Shown here: positions 1 to 9,247 of the stretch, piece by piece
Numbering within the stretch: the stretch's first letter is position 1
Layout: each line of letters opens with the position of its first letter
Origin: OM182 bacterium MED-G28
GTDB lineage: Bacteria; Pseudomonadota; Gammaproteobacteria; Pseudomonadales; Pseudohongiellaceae
Length of the DNA: 64,000 bases
Direction: 5' to 3'
NCBI GenBank assembly: GCA_002457215.1
Contig: NTJZ01000010.1
Span: forward strand, 1-64,000
Program-made: the position numbers and the translations under genes
The notes under the pieces: generated by a model
Database searches by the model: none
Told to the model about the DNA's origin: nothing
Seen by the model: the letters and a program-made list of their open reading frames with translations, nothing else

Positions 1-2
1 TA

Positions 3-104
3 TCGGGCATTCCAGCTGTGGGCGAGCATACAAAGAAAATTCTCAAAGAATTACAGTTTAGCAATACAGAAATTGAAGAATTTGTTGCCAATAAGGTAGT
101 TTAA
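3..104 (+). CDS. CaiB/BaiF-type CoA transferase, C-terminal fragment
   Basis: Only the last 33 codons are in the window; the gene starts to the left. The readable tail contains GIPAVGEHTKKIL followed by FSNTEIEEFVANKVV and a TAA stop. This matches the usual C-terminus of class III CoA transferases, where a G-E-H-(T/N) motif is followed by a short helix ending in a variant of L-x-x-x-x-V-V. These enzymes move CoA between acyl-CoA and a free acid in the cytoplasm. The substrate cannot be told from this fragment, and the family call rests on the tail motif alone. Confidence 0.55.
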   Translation, partial: SGIPAVGEHTKKILKELQFSNTEIEEFVANKVV

Positions 105-121
105 CCTCAGAAAGACTATTC

Positions 122-148
122 TTTACACGAATACCGCTGTGGTATCAT
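122..148 (+). promoter_or_regulatory. Candidate sigma-70 promoter for tRNA-Ser
   Basis: A TTTACA (122-127) and a TATCAT (143-148) are separated by 15 bases and followed by GCGCGCG before the tRNA at 169. A GC-rich discriminator is typical of stringently controlled stable-RNA promoters. The 15-base spacer is short, so this is tentative. Confidence 0.4.
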
Positions 149-168
149 GCGCGCGAAATTGAGAACAC

Positions 169-258
169 GGAGGGCTGGCCGAGTGGCTGAAGGCGCGCCC
201 CTGCTAAGGGCGTATAGGGTTAAACCTATCGAGGGTTCGAATCCCTCGCCCTCCGCCA
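169..258 (+). tRNA. tRNA-Ser (anticodon GCU)
   Basis: The acceptor stem GGAGGGC (169-175) pairs perfectly with GCCCTCC (248-254), followed by discriminator G and an encoded CCA (256-258). The anticodon stem CGCCC/GGGCG encloses the loop CTGCTAA with anticodon GCT at 203-205, which reads AGC/AGU serine codons. A long variable arm and a GGTTCGAATCC T-arm are present, as expected for a class II tRNA. It stands alone between the CoA transferase tail and the convergent dehydrogenase gene. Confidence 0.96.
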
Positions 259-392
259 AATTAACCTTTACCTTATCTTCGTTTATAAATTCTTCTAACT
301 GAAGTAAAACTTGGATACAAAGGTCGCACCCAAGTAATTCGGAGAGATTTATAGAACTTCTAGGTTAGGCCCACTCAATGATTTTAGTAAAA

Positions 393-2501
393 CTATTGGC
401 GCTGCGCATTTATCGCTTGTTGCCGAATATAGTGCCTTATTGACTCTAAATCCGCATCCGATATATCGGGGTGCGCAGGCATGGCTCTGGACACCAAAGC
501 TCCGTCTCGTACAATTGAATAGAATGCCTGTTGATCTAAAAGTATAGGAGATGCCCTCAAATCAGGGGCCATTCCTGCAGGTACTGCGGCAGTTCCGTGG
601 CAACCTCCACAAAAGTTATTGGCGAATGCCAATTCACCAAGTGTTGCCAAGTCTGAATCGATTTGAAATCCGGTATCGACTAGAGGTTCTGGAAAACTAG
701 GAGCTGGTTGCTCGGGGATTTCATTATCTCCTCCCAAGCTAAATGTAATTAGCCTTCGAGTATGTTTACCGTATTCCCATCCCAATGTGCTCCCGTCCCT
801 GTCCAAACCCGCGGCACCACCGCCGCCCCAGCCAACCAAAATCGAAAGATATTGCTTACCATCAATCTTGTAGCTTATCGGGGGGGCTGAAATGCCTAGT
901 CCTAAATCTTTCTCCCAGAGTGCCTGACCATTAGAAGCATCATAAGCCATTAAATTGCCTTCCGCTGTCCCCTGAAAAACCAAATTACCGGCAGTAGTAA
1001 GAGTTCCTGCGTTATACATATGGTCATAATCTACTTCCCATACCTGTCTTTGTTCGACTGGGTCCCATGCCTGTAAAGATCCTGATATTTCGTAATCCAG
1101 ATCTCCAACCCAATCGACCGCTAAATTCCACTCAAAATCATTTGCGGTGAACCCTTCATCATAAGCCTCATCACTAAACTCGACTCCCCAGTGTATAGTC
1201 GGGATGTAGACTAACCCCGTATTAGGGTTATAGGACATCGGATGCCAGCTGTGTGCGCCTAGAGGCCCCGGAGTTATTTTTACAGTATTGTTATCAAAGC
1301 GAGCTCCAGGAATTTCTACCGGCCTTCCTGTTGTCATATCAATGTGACTAGCCCAGTTTGCTTCAGCGTATTTTTCAGCTGAAATTAATTCTCCATTTTC
1401 TCGATTTAAAACATAAAAAAAGCCGTTTTTTGGAGCATGCAATAACGCTTTAACTTCTTCTCCCTCTATTTCTAAATCCGTTAAGACGATATCCATGTTT
1501 GAATTATAGTCCCACGTTTCTCCGGGGGTAGTCTGATAATGCCAGAGATATTCGCCGGTATCGGGATCTAATGCCAAAACAGAACAAAGGAAAAGATTGT
1601 CACCTCCCTCCGGGCTTCTTATAGAAGCATTCCACGGAGCGCCATTACCAGTGCCAATATAAAGCGCATCCATTTCAACGTCGTAGGTAAAACCATGCCA
1701 AACGTTACCTCCACCCCCATTTGTCCACCAATCCCCAGTCCAGGTCTCGGCTGCCATCTCCATAGCAGCATTTTCAAAACCATCTGCTGGATTTCCAGGA
1801 ACTATATAAAATTTCCAAGCTTCTTCGCCTGTTTCAGCATCATATGCAGTTATAAACCCCCTTGTTGGTCCGTTTTCAGTGCCTCCATTACCAATTATTA
1901 CTTTGCCTTTGAATGCTTTCGGGGTTCCAGTGATATAAAGAGCAGAATCAATAGGGAACGTGCGTGTTATCCAGGCTTCTTCCCCAGTTTTATAATTTAG
2001 TGCAAACAGTCGGCCATCCCAAGTGGCGCCATAAATTTTATCCCCATAGAACGATAAGCCGCGGTTGTGCACCCAGCCCACTTTCTTCTTCCCAGCTATT
2101 TCTTCTGCAACACGGGGGTTATAAGTCCATAATATTTCCCCTGAAACTGCATTAACAGCCCGCACGATATTCATTGTCCCTACAAAATACAAAACTTCGT
2201 CAATAACTAAGGGGGTCGAGACGAGACCTACATCGTTAGGGAGATCAATAAACCAGTCAACTCCGAGCTCTTGAACATTTGAATCATTAATGTCCTCAAA
2301 GGGAGCAAACCGCGTTTCATTATGTGTCCTTCCATAAGAGAGCCATTGACCATTCTGATCAACCTGGGCTATTGCATCATCACTTACCTGTGCAAATGAA
2401 GAAATACTAAAAAAGCAGAAAACCAAGCCTTGCAATACAGTTACTAAATTTGAAATCAAACTTACGAAATTAAACTTTCTGATAGCATAATGGGTAGTCA
2501 A
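393..2501 (-). CDS. PQQ-dependent alcohol dehydrogenase with C-terminal cytochrome c domain (type II quinohaemoprotein)
   Basis: This 702-residue periplasmic enzyme is predicted to oxidise an alcohol with PQQ and pass electrons to its own haem c. The N-terminus (about residues 1-38) is a signal peptide ending near SSFAQ. An eight-bladed quinoprotein propeller follows. It contains NGGTENGPTRG (expected calcium/PQQ Glu), GTGNGAPWN (ligand Asn) and GETWDYNSNMD (catalytic Asp region). The C-terminal domain carries one haem motif, C631-GG-C634-H635, and a later Met in AMPAHPD that could be the axial ligand. The family's vicinal Cys-Cys disulfide is absent: the equivalent stretch reads KKVGWVHNRG. 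Substrate is unknown. No pqq biosynthesis or partner genes are in the window. Confidence 0.9.
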   Translation of the reverse strand: MTTHYAIRKFNFVSLISNLVTVLQGLVFCFFSISSFAQVSDDAIAQVDQNGQWLSYGRTHNETRFAPFEDINDSNVQELGVDWFIDLPNDVGLVSTPLVIDEVLYFVGTMNIVRAVNAVSGEILWTYNPRVAEEIAGKKKVGWVHNRGLSFYGDKIYGATWDGRLFALNYKTGEEAWITRTFPIDSALYITGTPKAFKGKVIIGNGGTENGPTRGFITAYDAETGEEAWKFYIVPGNPADGFENAAMEMAAETWTGDWWTNGGGGNVWHGFTYDVEMDALYIGTGNGAPWNASIRSPEGGDNLFLCSVLALDPDTGEYLWHYQTTPGETWDYNSNMDIVLTDLEIEGEEVKALLHAPKNGFFYVLNRENGELISAEKYAEANWASHIDMTTGRPVEIPGARFDNNTVKITPGPLGAHSWHPMSYNPNTGLVYIPTIHWGVEFSDEAYDEGFTANDFEWNLAVDWVGDLDYEISGSLQAWDPVEQRQVWEVDYDHMYNAGTLTTAGNLVFQGTAEGNLMAYDASNGQALWEKDLGLGISAPPISYKIDGKQYLSILVGWGGGGAAGLDRDGSTLGWEYGKHTRRLITFSLGGDNEIPEQPAPSFPEPLVDTGFQIDSDLATLGELAFANNFCGGCHGTAAVPAGMAPDLRASPILLDQQAFYSIVRDGALVSRAMPAHPDISDADLESIRHYIRQQAINAQRQ

Positions 2502-2603
2502 TACGCGCTCCTTCTTATTAGAGCAAGATATGCTCTTTTATTAAAATTAAACAACTATCCAGTTCTAAGTATTAACTATCTACCACTTCTTAATTAAGCA
2601 ACT

Positions 2604-3002
2604 TCATTGGTTAACCCGACTGCACTGAATGCGCTCAATAAATGTTGATGCAGTTTCATCTGCAGGCGGCACAGAAGCGGCAACGATACTCGAAACAGCA
2701 CCCTCGCCCGTCTGAAAATTCATTACGATAGCATTCCCTAGATTCGTCGAGCAACGAATAATATTACTACTTGTGCAATTCTCGAAAACCCATTGGTAAC
2801 CTGAAAAAATTAAGCTTGCACTACTTTCACTTCCAATTGTGAAGAAATAGGTGGCAGGAGCAAAAGACTGATTCTCCCACCTTCCTTCCTGCCAAAGAAA
2901 ACCAATAGAATTAACCCCTTCGCAGCTCCAAGAATTATTCCCTTCAGCAGCATAGACAGAAATACCAAGCAAGAGCGATAGTACTCCAATCGAGAATCGC
3001 AT
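2604..3002 (-). CDS. Small secreted protein of unknown function
   Basis: This is a 132-residue protein with a signal peptide (about residues 1-19, cleavage near VYAAEG), so the mature form is probably periplasmic or secreted. A perfect AGGAGG ribosome binding site lies 7 bases before the ATG, which supports this start. The mature part has five cysteines (SWSCEG, FENCTSS, IIRCSTN, IQCSRV) that could form disulfides and is rich in Ser, Trp and aromatic residues. No family was recognised. It sits downstream of csrA on the same strand, separated by more than 300 bases, so it probably has its own promoter. Confidence 0.7.
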   Translation of the reverse strand: MRFSIGVLSLLLGISVYAAEGNNSWSCEGVNSIGFLWQEGRWENQSFAPATYFFTIGSESSASLIFSGYQWVFENCTSSNIIRCSTNLGNAIVMNFQTGEGAVSSIVAASVPPADETASTFIERIQCSRVNQ

Positions 3003-3334
3003 ATCAACCTCCTACTTCAAGGATTATACTAGGACAAGTTACGAATGTGATGGGACTGACATTAATGCTAAAACTATGCAAAAAAATCTCAAACTTATTT
3101 TTCATAGCATCGCCTTTAACAACATACTATATTAAAGAGTAACCATATCTTTCCACTATCATCCAATATTGTATAAAAATAATAGAATGATCAATTGAAA
3201 TTATTTCAGCGTGATTTTTGGTAGGAGTAAAACAGGTAAAATATTAATCCAAAGTATTTCGTATCTTAAAGTAAAATCACTAATCGCAAAACGACCGCTC
3301 CCCAAGGCATTGAAGAGCGTTAGTAAAAGCCATT
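3003..3334. other. Intergenic region without recognised features
   Basis: These 332 AT-rich bases between csrA and the small secreted protein hold no convincing ORF, tRNA or strong terminator. They should contain the promoter of the minus-strand gene ending at 2604, but no clear -35/-10 pair stands out. Confidence 0.5.
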
Positions 3335-3535
3335 TCATCCGTCTTCTTGATTTGACGGTAATTCGCCACCCTTCTCTTTTTGGATGCGCTGATAAATTTC
3401 TTCACGATGCACTGCGACTTCTTTTGGGGCATTAACTCCTATCCTTACCTGATTGCCTTTCACTCCAAGCACAGTCACTGTCACATCATCTCCAACCATC
3501 AATGTTTCGCCAATCCGGCGCGTCAGTATTAACAT
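3335..3535 (-). CDS. csrA: Carbon storage regulator CsrA (RsmA)
   Basis: This 66-residue RNA-binding regulator represses or activates translation by binding GGA motifs near ribosome binding sites. The sequence starts [20 protein letters not shown] and continues with [27 protein letters not shown], the canonical CsrA fold. The key RNA-binding residues L4, R6, R7 and the VHREEIY segment (R44) are present. A GGAGG lies 7 bases upstream of the ATG. It follows lysC on the same strand after 343 bases, the alaS-lysC-csrA order common in gammaproteobacteria. Its own leader contains GGAGGAATG, a plausible autoregulatory CsrA target. Confidence 0.97.
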   Translation of the reverse strand: MLILTRRIGETLMVGDDVTVTVLGVKGNQVRIGVNAPKEVAVHREEIYQRIQKEKGGELPSNQEDG

Positions 3536-3878
3536 TGCATTCCTCCATTAATCATTCCTTTGTATGCCCTAAAATTAACCCCTACTTTTGACCTTAACCT
3601 GCCCGCGTAAAACTAAATGTAATCTGATTTTCCTATCAACTATTTGTTGATTATTCAAAAACTCATTTAACCTGATAAAATCCTTGAATATTTAGATGTT
3701 TCCATTAGCAAATGAAGGCCTTTAGCACTTGGGTTCCGTGCCAGCTCCGATATATCGGGGCTCGCTCTCGAAAGTACTTTTAGCTTGAGGTCTAGTATCT
3801 GCCTATATTGGCAGATTGCCAATACTTTCAGCCGTATTTTATGGGGTAGTTATCTCTGGAGATGCCCGGGGAGAGGAA
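3536..3878. other. lysC-csrA intergenic region with hairpins
   Basis: This 343-base spacer contains two mutually exclusive inverted repeats: ATCTGCC/GGCAGAT at 3797-3816 and TTGGCA/TGCCAA at 3808-3822. A third near-perfect hairpin around CCGATATATCGG sits at about 3744-3763. None is followed by a clean U-run on the minus strand, so they are not obvious terminators. The csrA promoter should also lie here. No small ORF was recognised. Confidence 0.5.
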
Positions 3879-5120
3879 TTAGGCCTCATTGCCAGCAGTT
3901 TTTGAATCCGCCAGTTCGAATACGCTATGCAGCGCTCTCACGGCAAGTTCCAGATATTTTTCTTCAATCACTACAGATATCTTAATCTCTGAAGTAGTAA
4001 TAATTTCTATATTGATATTCTCGTCGGCTAGAGCTTTAAACATTTTGCTGGCTATACCTGCATGGGAACGCATACCCACTCCAACCAAGGAGACCTTACA
4101 AACTTTTTTATCTAGAGTAACTTCTTTGGCTTTTAGATCGTTAGCGATGGCATCTAGTATTCCTTTTGCCTTGTCACTTTCCGCCCGTTTCACTGTAAAA
4201 GTAATATCATTGGAACCATCTGCCGCAGCATTTTGCACAATGACATCAACTTCAATTCCCGCCTCACTAACAGGCCCAATAACCTTGTAGGCAATCCCTG
4301 GAATATCAGGCACACCTGCGACCGTCAATTTCGCTTCATCACGTTCAAACGCGATACCAGCTATGGCTGGATCTTCCATATCGGTTTCTTCCTCTAAAGT
4401 TATTAGGGTTCCTTCACTTTCTTCGAAGGTAGATAAAACACGCAATGGTACTTTATACTTTCCTGCAAACTCTACTGAGCGAATTTGCAATACCTTGGCA
4501 CCCAGGCTTGCGAGCTCTAACATTTCTTCAAATGTAATGCTGTTTAACAGTTTTGCGTCTTCAACTACTCGTGGATCCGTGGTGTAAACACCTTTTACAT
4601 CAGTATAAATTTGGCACTCATCGGCATCCAACGCAGCAGCTAGCGCGACAGCAGTGGTGTCTGAGCCACCTCTTCCTAAGGTAGTAATGTTTTCATTGTC
4701 ATCCACACCTTGAAAGCCAGCAACAACAACGATATTGCCCTGATCTAGTTCAGCACGCATGGGAGAACTATCAATCTCTTTAATGCGTGCTTTTGTGTGG
4801 GAATTATCAGTCAGAATTCGAACCTGACCTCCAGTGAAAGAACGTGCAGCATATCCACGCTTTTTTAACGCCATACAAAGTAGCGCGATAGTGACTTGCT
4901 CTCCAGTCGACAGCAGCACATCCATTTCTCTTGGAATTGGTTGTTCCGTTATTTCCTGCGCCAAGGAAGTTAACCTATTGGTTTCTCCGCTCATAGCAGA
5001 GACTACAACAACGATATCATCGCCATCGTCACGAAACTTACCGATTTTTTCCGCTACAGCATCGATTTTCTCAGGACTTCCAACTGAGGTTCCACCATAT
5101 TTTTGGACAATCAAAGTCAT
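3879..5120 (-). CDS. lysC: Aspartate kinase (lysine-sensitive type, ACT-ACT)
   Basis: This enzyme phosphorylates aspartate in the first committed step to lysine, threonine and methionine. The 413-residue protein begins with the kinase signature KYGGTSVG. It has the nucleotide-binding TLGRGGSDTTAVALAAAL segment and the aspartate-binding VVVVSAMSGETNRL. Two C-terminal ACT domains (about residues 265-400) include GVPDIPGIAYKVI and SLVGVGMRSHAGIASKMF, which mediate feedback inhibition. The start lies 3 bases after the alaS stop, so the two are probably cotranscribed. Homoserine dehydrogenase (17683-19020) and threonine synthase (16267-17667) in the same window complete part of this pathway. Confidence 0.95.
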   Translation of the reverse strand: MTLIVQKYGGTSVGSPEKIDAVAEKIGKFRDDGDDIVVVVSAMSGETNRLTSLAQEITEQPIPREMDVLLSTGEQVTIALLCMALKKRGYAARSFTGGQVRILTDNSHTKARIKEIDSSPMRAELDQGNIVVVAGFQGVDDNENITTLGRGGSDTTAVALAAALDADECQIYTDVKGVYTTDPRVVEDAKLLNSITFEEMLELASLGAKVLQIRSVEFAGKYKVPLRVLSTFEESEGTLITLEEETDMEDPAIAGIAFERDEAKLTVAGVPDIPGIAYKVIGPVSEAGIEVDVIVQNAAADGSNDITFTVKRAESDKAKGILDAIANDLKAKEVTLDKKVCKVSLVGVGMRSHAGIASKMFKALADENINIEIITTSEIKISVVIEEKYLELAVRALHSVFELADSKTAGNEA

Positions 5121-5123
5121 CGT

Positions 5124-7724
5124 CTATAACTTTCCTTCCAACCATGGTGTAACGGAATTCAGTGCTTCAGGAACAGCGCCTATATCGTTACCACCCGCCA
5201 TAGCCATATCAGGACGACCTCCTCCTTTCCCACCAACTTGTTCGGCAACCAAATTTACCAGTTCGCCAGCCTTAACTTTATCTGTCAAATCCTTGCTGAC
5301 TCCAGCAACTAGGTTTACCTTTTCACCAGAGCTGCTCGCAAGTAATATCACGGATGAACCAAGTTTATTTTTCAATTGATCAACAGTTTCTCTCAAGGAT
5401 TTAGAATTAAACCCTTCGACACGCGCGATTAACACCTTCACTCCATTTAAGCTTATTGCCTGCGCAATCAAATCATCACCAGCGGATGATGCTAACTTTC
5501 CTTTTAATTGTTCAACTTCTTTTTCCAGGGCTCGATTGCTATTACTTAATTGCTGCACTTTGTCGACAAGATCAGAAGTTCCAGATTTAATAATCTCGCG
5601 AAGATCTCTGAGAATCTGCCCTTCTTCATCTATCAGAGCTAAAGCTCCTGTTCCAGTAACTGCCTCAACTCTGCGCACACCAGCAGAAATACCTGTCTCA
5701 CTGGTAATTTTAAATAAGCCGATATCTCCAGTTCGATTCACATGACAGCCACCACAAAATTCAACAGAGAATTCACCACCCATGGTAACGACCCGAACTT
5801 CATCTCCATATTTTTCGCCAAATAGTGCCAATGCTCCTCGTTCTTTGGCTTCATCCAAGAGCATAACTTCTTTGCTAACTGACGAATTCAAAAGAATTTG
5901 TGCATTCACTTTATCTTCGATTGCTTTTAATTCATCGGTTGTAACAGGAGATGAGTGTGAGAAATCGAACCGCAATCGATCAGCGTCAACCAGAGAACCC
6001 TTTTGAGAAACATGATCTCCTAAAATACTCCTCAGAGCAGAATGCATTAAGTGTGTAGCAGAATGATTTAAGGTAATTGCTTGTCGATCACCACTAGCGA
6101 CCTTCGCGGTGACCGTGTCCCCAATTTCTAAGCTTCCGTGATCTAATACTCCGCGATGAATATGGGTATCGCCTTGTTTCTGTGTATCAAGGACTCTAAA
6201 ACTAGCACCATCATTTTCTAAGACGCCGCGATCGCCAATTTGACCACCAGATTCACCATAAAACGGACTTGTATCCAAGAGTAATAATACTTCAGATGCG
6301 TCCGGAACTGATTCTAGCTTCTCATTTCCTTTGGAAAAGATAGCAATAATTTTCCCACTGTCTTGCAAATTTGAATAGCCCGAGAAGCTTGTATAGTGTG
6401 AAGCATCCAATTCTAGTTTCTCGACTGCACCAAAGTTACTCGCCGCACGTGCTGATTCTTTTTGTATTGACATCGCGCGGTCAAATTCTTCCATATCTAT
6501 ATTGAGATCATGCTCTCTGGCGACGTCCGCCGTAAGGTCAACTGGAAAGCCATAAGTATCATAAAGCTGGAACACCGTATCACCGGGAAGGACGTCACCT
6601 TTCAGGCTTGAAATTGCTTTCTCCAGGATCCCCATGCCATTTTCCAAGGTGCGGGCAAATTGCTCTTCTTCTTCTTTGAGAACTTTCTCAACGAATTGTT
6701 GGCTCTCGACTAATTCTGGATATGCTAACCCCATGACCTTCGCCAAAGAACTAACTAGCTTATAGAAAAATACATCTTTTATACCGAGTTGATACCCATG
6801 ACGTACTGCTCTTCTCACTATTCTTCGCAGCACATAACCTCGACCTTCATTAGAAGGAACCACACCATCAACAACGAGAAAGGCGCAAGACCGGATATGA
6901 TCAGCTATCACGTTCAGTGATGAGTCGTTTAGATCTGATCGGCCAATGATTTTTGCAATATCGATTATCAAGGATTGAAATAAATCAATTTCATAGTTGC
7001 TGTGAACATGCTGCATTACAGCAGCGAGCCTTTCCAATCCAGCACCAGTATCTACGGAAGGTTTTGGTAGCGGCTTCATCGACCCATCGGCTTTTCGTTC
7101 GAATTGCATGAAAACGAGATTCCATATCTCGATATAGCGATCTCCATCCTCATCCGGACTCCCCGGGGGACCACCTTCAACATCTGACCCATGATCATAA
7201 AATATCTCTGAACAAGGCCCGCAAGGGCCGGTATCTCCCATTGCCCAAAAATTGTCTTTTTCGCCTAACCTGGAAAATTTGTTGGCATCGATCTTTATTT
7301 CGTCTAACCAAATAGATGCTGCCTCGTCGTCGTCGGTGAACACTGTTATCCAAAGCTTCTCTGCGGGCAGACCCAAATCAACAGTCAAGAATTCCCAAGC
7401 AAATTGAATAGCCTCGCGTTTAAAATAGTCTCCAAAGGAGAAATTTCCCAACATTTCAAAAAAGGTATGGTGCCGTGCGGTATAACCAACATTCTCAAGG
7501 TCATTATGTTTGCCTCCCGCACGGACACAGCGCTGAGAGGTTGTTGCTCGGGCATAAGTGCGCTTCTCATCTCCCAAAAAAGTATCTTTAAACTGAACCA
7601 TGCCAGCATTAGTAAAAAGTAATGTTGGATCGTTTCCAGGCACGAGCGAACTACTCGCCACCACTTCATGGTCGCGGGCTGCAAAAAAATCTAAGAATTT
7701 CTGACGGATTTCCGCGCTTTTCAT
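5124..7724 (-). CDS. alaS: Alanine--tRNA ligase
   Basis: This is an 866-residue class II aminoacyl-tRNA synthetase, close to the family's usual 870-880. The N-terminal catalytic domain starts [22 protein letters not shown] and contains [23 protein letters not shown]. The editing domain carries the zinc ligands HSATHLMH and, further on, the CGGCH pair. The C-terminal domain has a coiled coil (about 715-745) and a Gly-rich [15 protein letters not shown] segment. It is the first gene of the alaS-lysC pair. A TTAGGA lies upstream of the ATG. Confidence 0.97.
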   Translation of the reverse strand: MKSAEIRQKFLDFFAARDHEVVASSSLVPGNDPTLLFTNAGMVQFKDTFLGDEKRTYARATTSQRCVRAGGKHNDLENVGYTARHHTFFEMLGNFSFGDYFKREAIQFAWEFLTVDLGLPAEKLWITVFTDDDEAASIWLDEIKIDANKFSRLGEKDNFWAMGDTGPCGPCSEIFYDHGSDVEGGPPGSPDEDGDRYIEIWNLVFMQFERKADGSMKPLPKPSVDTGAGLERLAAVMQHVHSNYEIDLFQSLIIDIAKIIGRSDLNDSSLNVIADHIRSCAFLVVDGVVPSNEGRGYVLRRIVRRAVRHGYQLGIKDVFFYKLVSSLAKVMGLAYPELVESQQFVEKVLKEEEEQFARTLENGMGILEKAISSLKGDVLPGDTVFQLYDTYGFPVDLTADVAREHDLNIDMEEFDRAMSIQKESARAASNFGAVEKLELDASHYTSFSGYSNLQDSGKIIAIFSKGNEKLESVPDASEVLLLLDTSPFYGESGGQIGDRGVLENDGASFRVLDTQKQGDTHIHRGVLDHGSLEIGDTVTAKVASGDRQAITLNHSATHLMHSALRSILGDHVSQKGSLVDADRLRFDFSHSSPVTTDELKAIEDKVNAQILLNSSVSKEVMLLDEAKERGALALFGEKYGDEVRVVTMGGEFSVEFCGGCHVNRTGDIGLFKITSETGISAGVRRVEAVTGTGALALIDEEGQILRDLREIIKSGTSDLVDKVQQLSNSNRALEKEVEQLKGKLASSAGDDLIAQAISLNGVKVLIARVEGFNSKSLRETVDQLKNKLGSSVILLASSSGEKVNLVAGVSKDLTDKVKAGELVNLVAEQVGGKGGGRPDMAMAGGNDIGAVPEALNSVTPWLEGKL

Positions 7725-7880
7725 GTCAATCCTAAGTCATTATTTGGTTATCGATCTGGCGCGCCAATTAAAAAAGCAGGGGATTATAGCGCTTACAGCT
7801 CTGAATTTGCAGGGTTTTTAGTCTTTTTGCTGCGGCTCGCCTGCATTTGGTACGAGCAAAGAAGGAGCTAATTGACTAAA

Positions 7881-8948
7881 TCAAAATGGAGCAATGGTTT
7901 TGTCAATTGGTACTCGCAAGCGACCATCACTGGATAGAATTATTGCTATTGAGCGAGTTTGCGGAAAATGACTTAGAATTATCGTGACAATAATCAGGAA
8001 TGGCACACACAAAAACATACCTGGAATTTCCCAGATATAGCCCCATAGCGCCAAATTCAGAAGAATAACGATTGGACTTAAATTAAAAGACGAGCCCATC
8101 AACCGAGGTTCTAAAATATTGCCGATACAAAGTTGAACCACACCAATTCCACCCAATACAGCGAAAAACAATGTATAACCATCTGATTGTGCTAGCGCTA
8201 TCAATGCAGGAAAGATAGTAGCAATTATGGAACCAACTGTTGGGATAAAGTTTAATAGGAAAATAATCAGCCCCCAAACACCAGCAAAATCTACATCCAT
8301 AATACTAAGGAATGTAAAACTAAGAAGACCGGTGAGAGAACTCGTAAAGACTTTTATCGTAATATATTTTTGAATGTCATCCCGAATCCTGGCAATGATC
8401 TTACTGACGTTTTCCTCTTTTTCTTCGTTAGCAACTAAAGACGAAATTTTCTTACTGAAGTGCCCCTGCTCAAGAAATAAGAATCCCAGATAAATAAGAA
8501 TCAAACCACCGCTAGCGAGCACACTTGTGAGAGATGACGCAATTGAAGCTGCATAACTTGGAATATTTATCCATCCCGAAATTAATTGGCCGAAGCTTTG
8601 TCCTTCAAATTGAGATACATCGAAAAACGAAAGGTTCTCCAGACGGGTTGTTAAATTCTCTTGGTAAACTGGAGCAATTTCTAATACATCATCTACTGTC
8701 GAACTTAAAAAATTAACTATCATCCAAATCAAAGCAATAAATGTTAGAAAAGAGGCAAGAACACAGAGACGCCTAGGAAAACTAAATGTACCGATTCTTA
8801 TGTGAGCGAAAGCGTTGCCGAGCGTGATAATTAAATACCAAAGTGCAGTCGCAATCACCAATGGCAAGAGTAAATCTTTACCTATGATTAAGAGATAGAA
8901 AATAAGAACGATGAGGACTGCAGTAGCTGTATAATTCAATATCTTCAT
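7881..8948 (-). CDS. AI-2E family transporter / permease
   Basis: This inner-membrane protein has about eight hydrophobic segments arranged as in the AI-2E (PerM/YdiK) family. The last part contains the family-typical GIGVVQLCIGNILEPRLMG, followed by LSPIVILLNLALWGYIWEIPGMFL. Family members export small molecules or act as Na+/H+ antiporters, and the name does not prove autoinducer transport. An in-frame GTG at 8975 would add nine residues but has no ribosome binding site. The ATG at 8948, immediately before KILNYTATAVLIVLIF, has AAGGGA about 12 bases upstream and is preferred. It is transcribed alone, divergent from the propeller protein. Confidence 0.85.
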   Translation of the reverse strand: MKILNYTATAVLIVLIFYLLIIGKDLLLPLVIATALWYLIITLGNAFAHIRIGTFSFPRRLCVLASFLTFIALIWMIVNFLSSTVDDVLEIAPVYQENLTTRLENLSFFDVSQFEGQSFGQLISGWINIPSYAASIASSLTSVLASGGLILIYLGFLFLEQGHFSKKISSLVANEEKEENVSKIIARIRDDIQKYITIKVFTSSLTGLLSFTFLSIMDVDFAGVWGLIIFLLNFIPTVGSIIATIFPALIALAQSDGYTLFFAVLGGIGVVQLCIGNILEPRLMGSSFNLSPIVILLNLALWGYIWEIPGMFLCVPFLIIVTIILSHFPQTRSIAIILSSDGRLRVPIDKTIAPF

Positions 8949-9247
8949 AGAGAGCAAAAATCCCTTAGTTGTCACTCAGCTACTGTGACTGGTAAAAAAA
9001 TCCCCTTCGGAACACGTTACAGCAGGAGAAACTGACTCTCATTATATAGATATTTTTTCATATAAATACACAGAAGACCAACCATCTCTCCTCTATATAT
9101 AATGAATTCCTCTTCAACTCTGGAAGAGTTTTTTATAGGTTTTTCAGCTATCTATCTCACTTATATAGAAATTTTTGAACGGCAGGTAGCACTTACAAAT
9201 ACATCCTATATTTACGATATACTATAGGCCGCCACAGGAGTGAAGTA

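Noticed and set aside
3003..3334. tRNA or small RNA gene downstream of csrA
   Set aside because: tRNA genes often follow csrA, but no cloverleaf or stable stem-loop set was found here.
4834..5379. 181-codon ORF on the plus strand across lysC and alaS
   Set aside because: It lies entirely antisense to two well-supported conserved genes and has no recognisable product.
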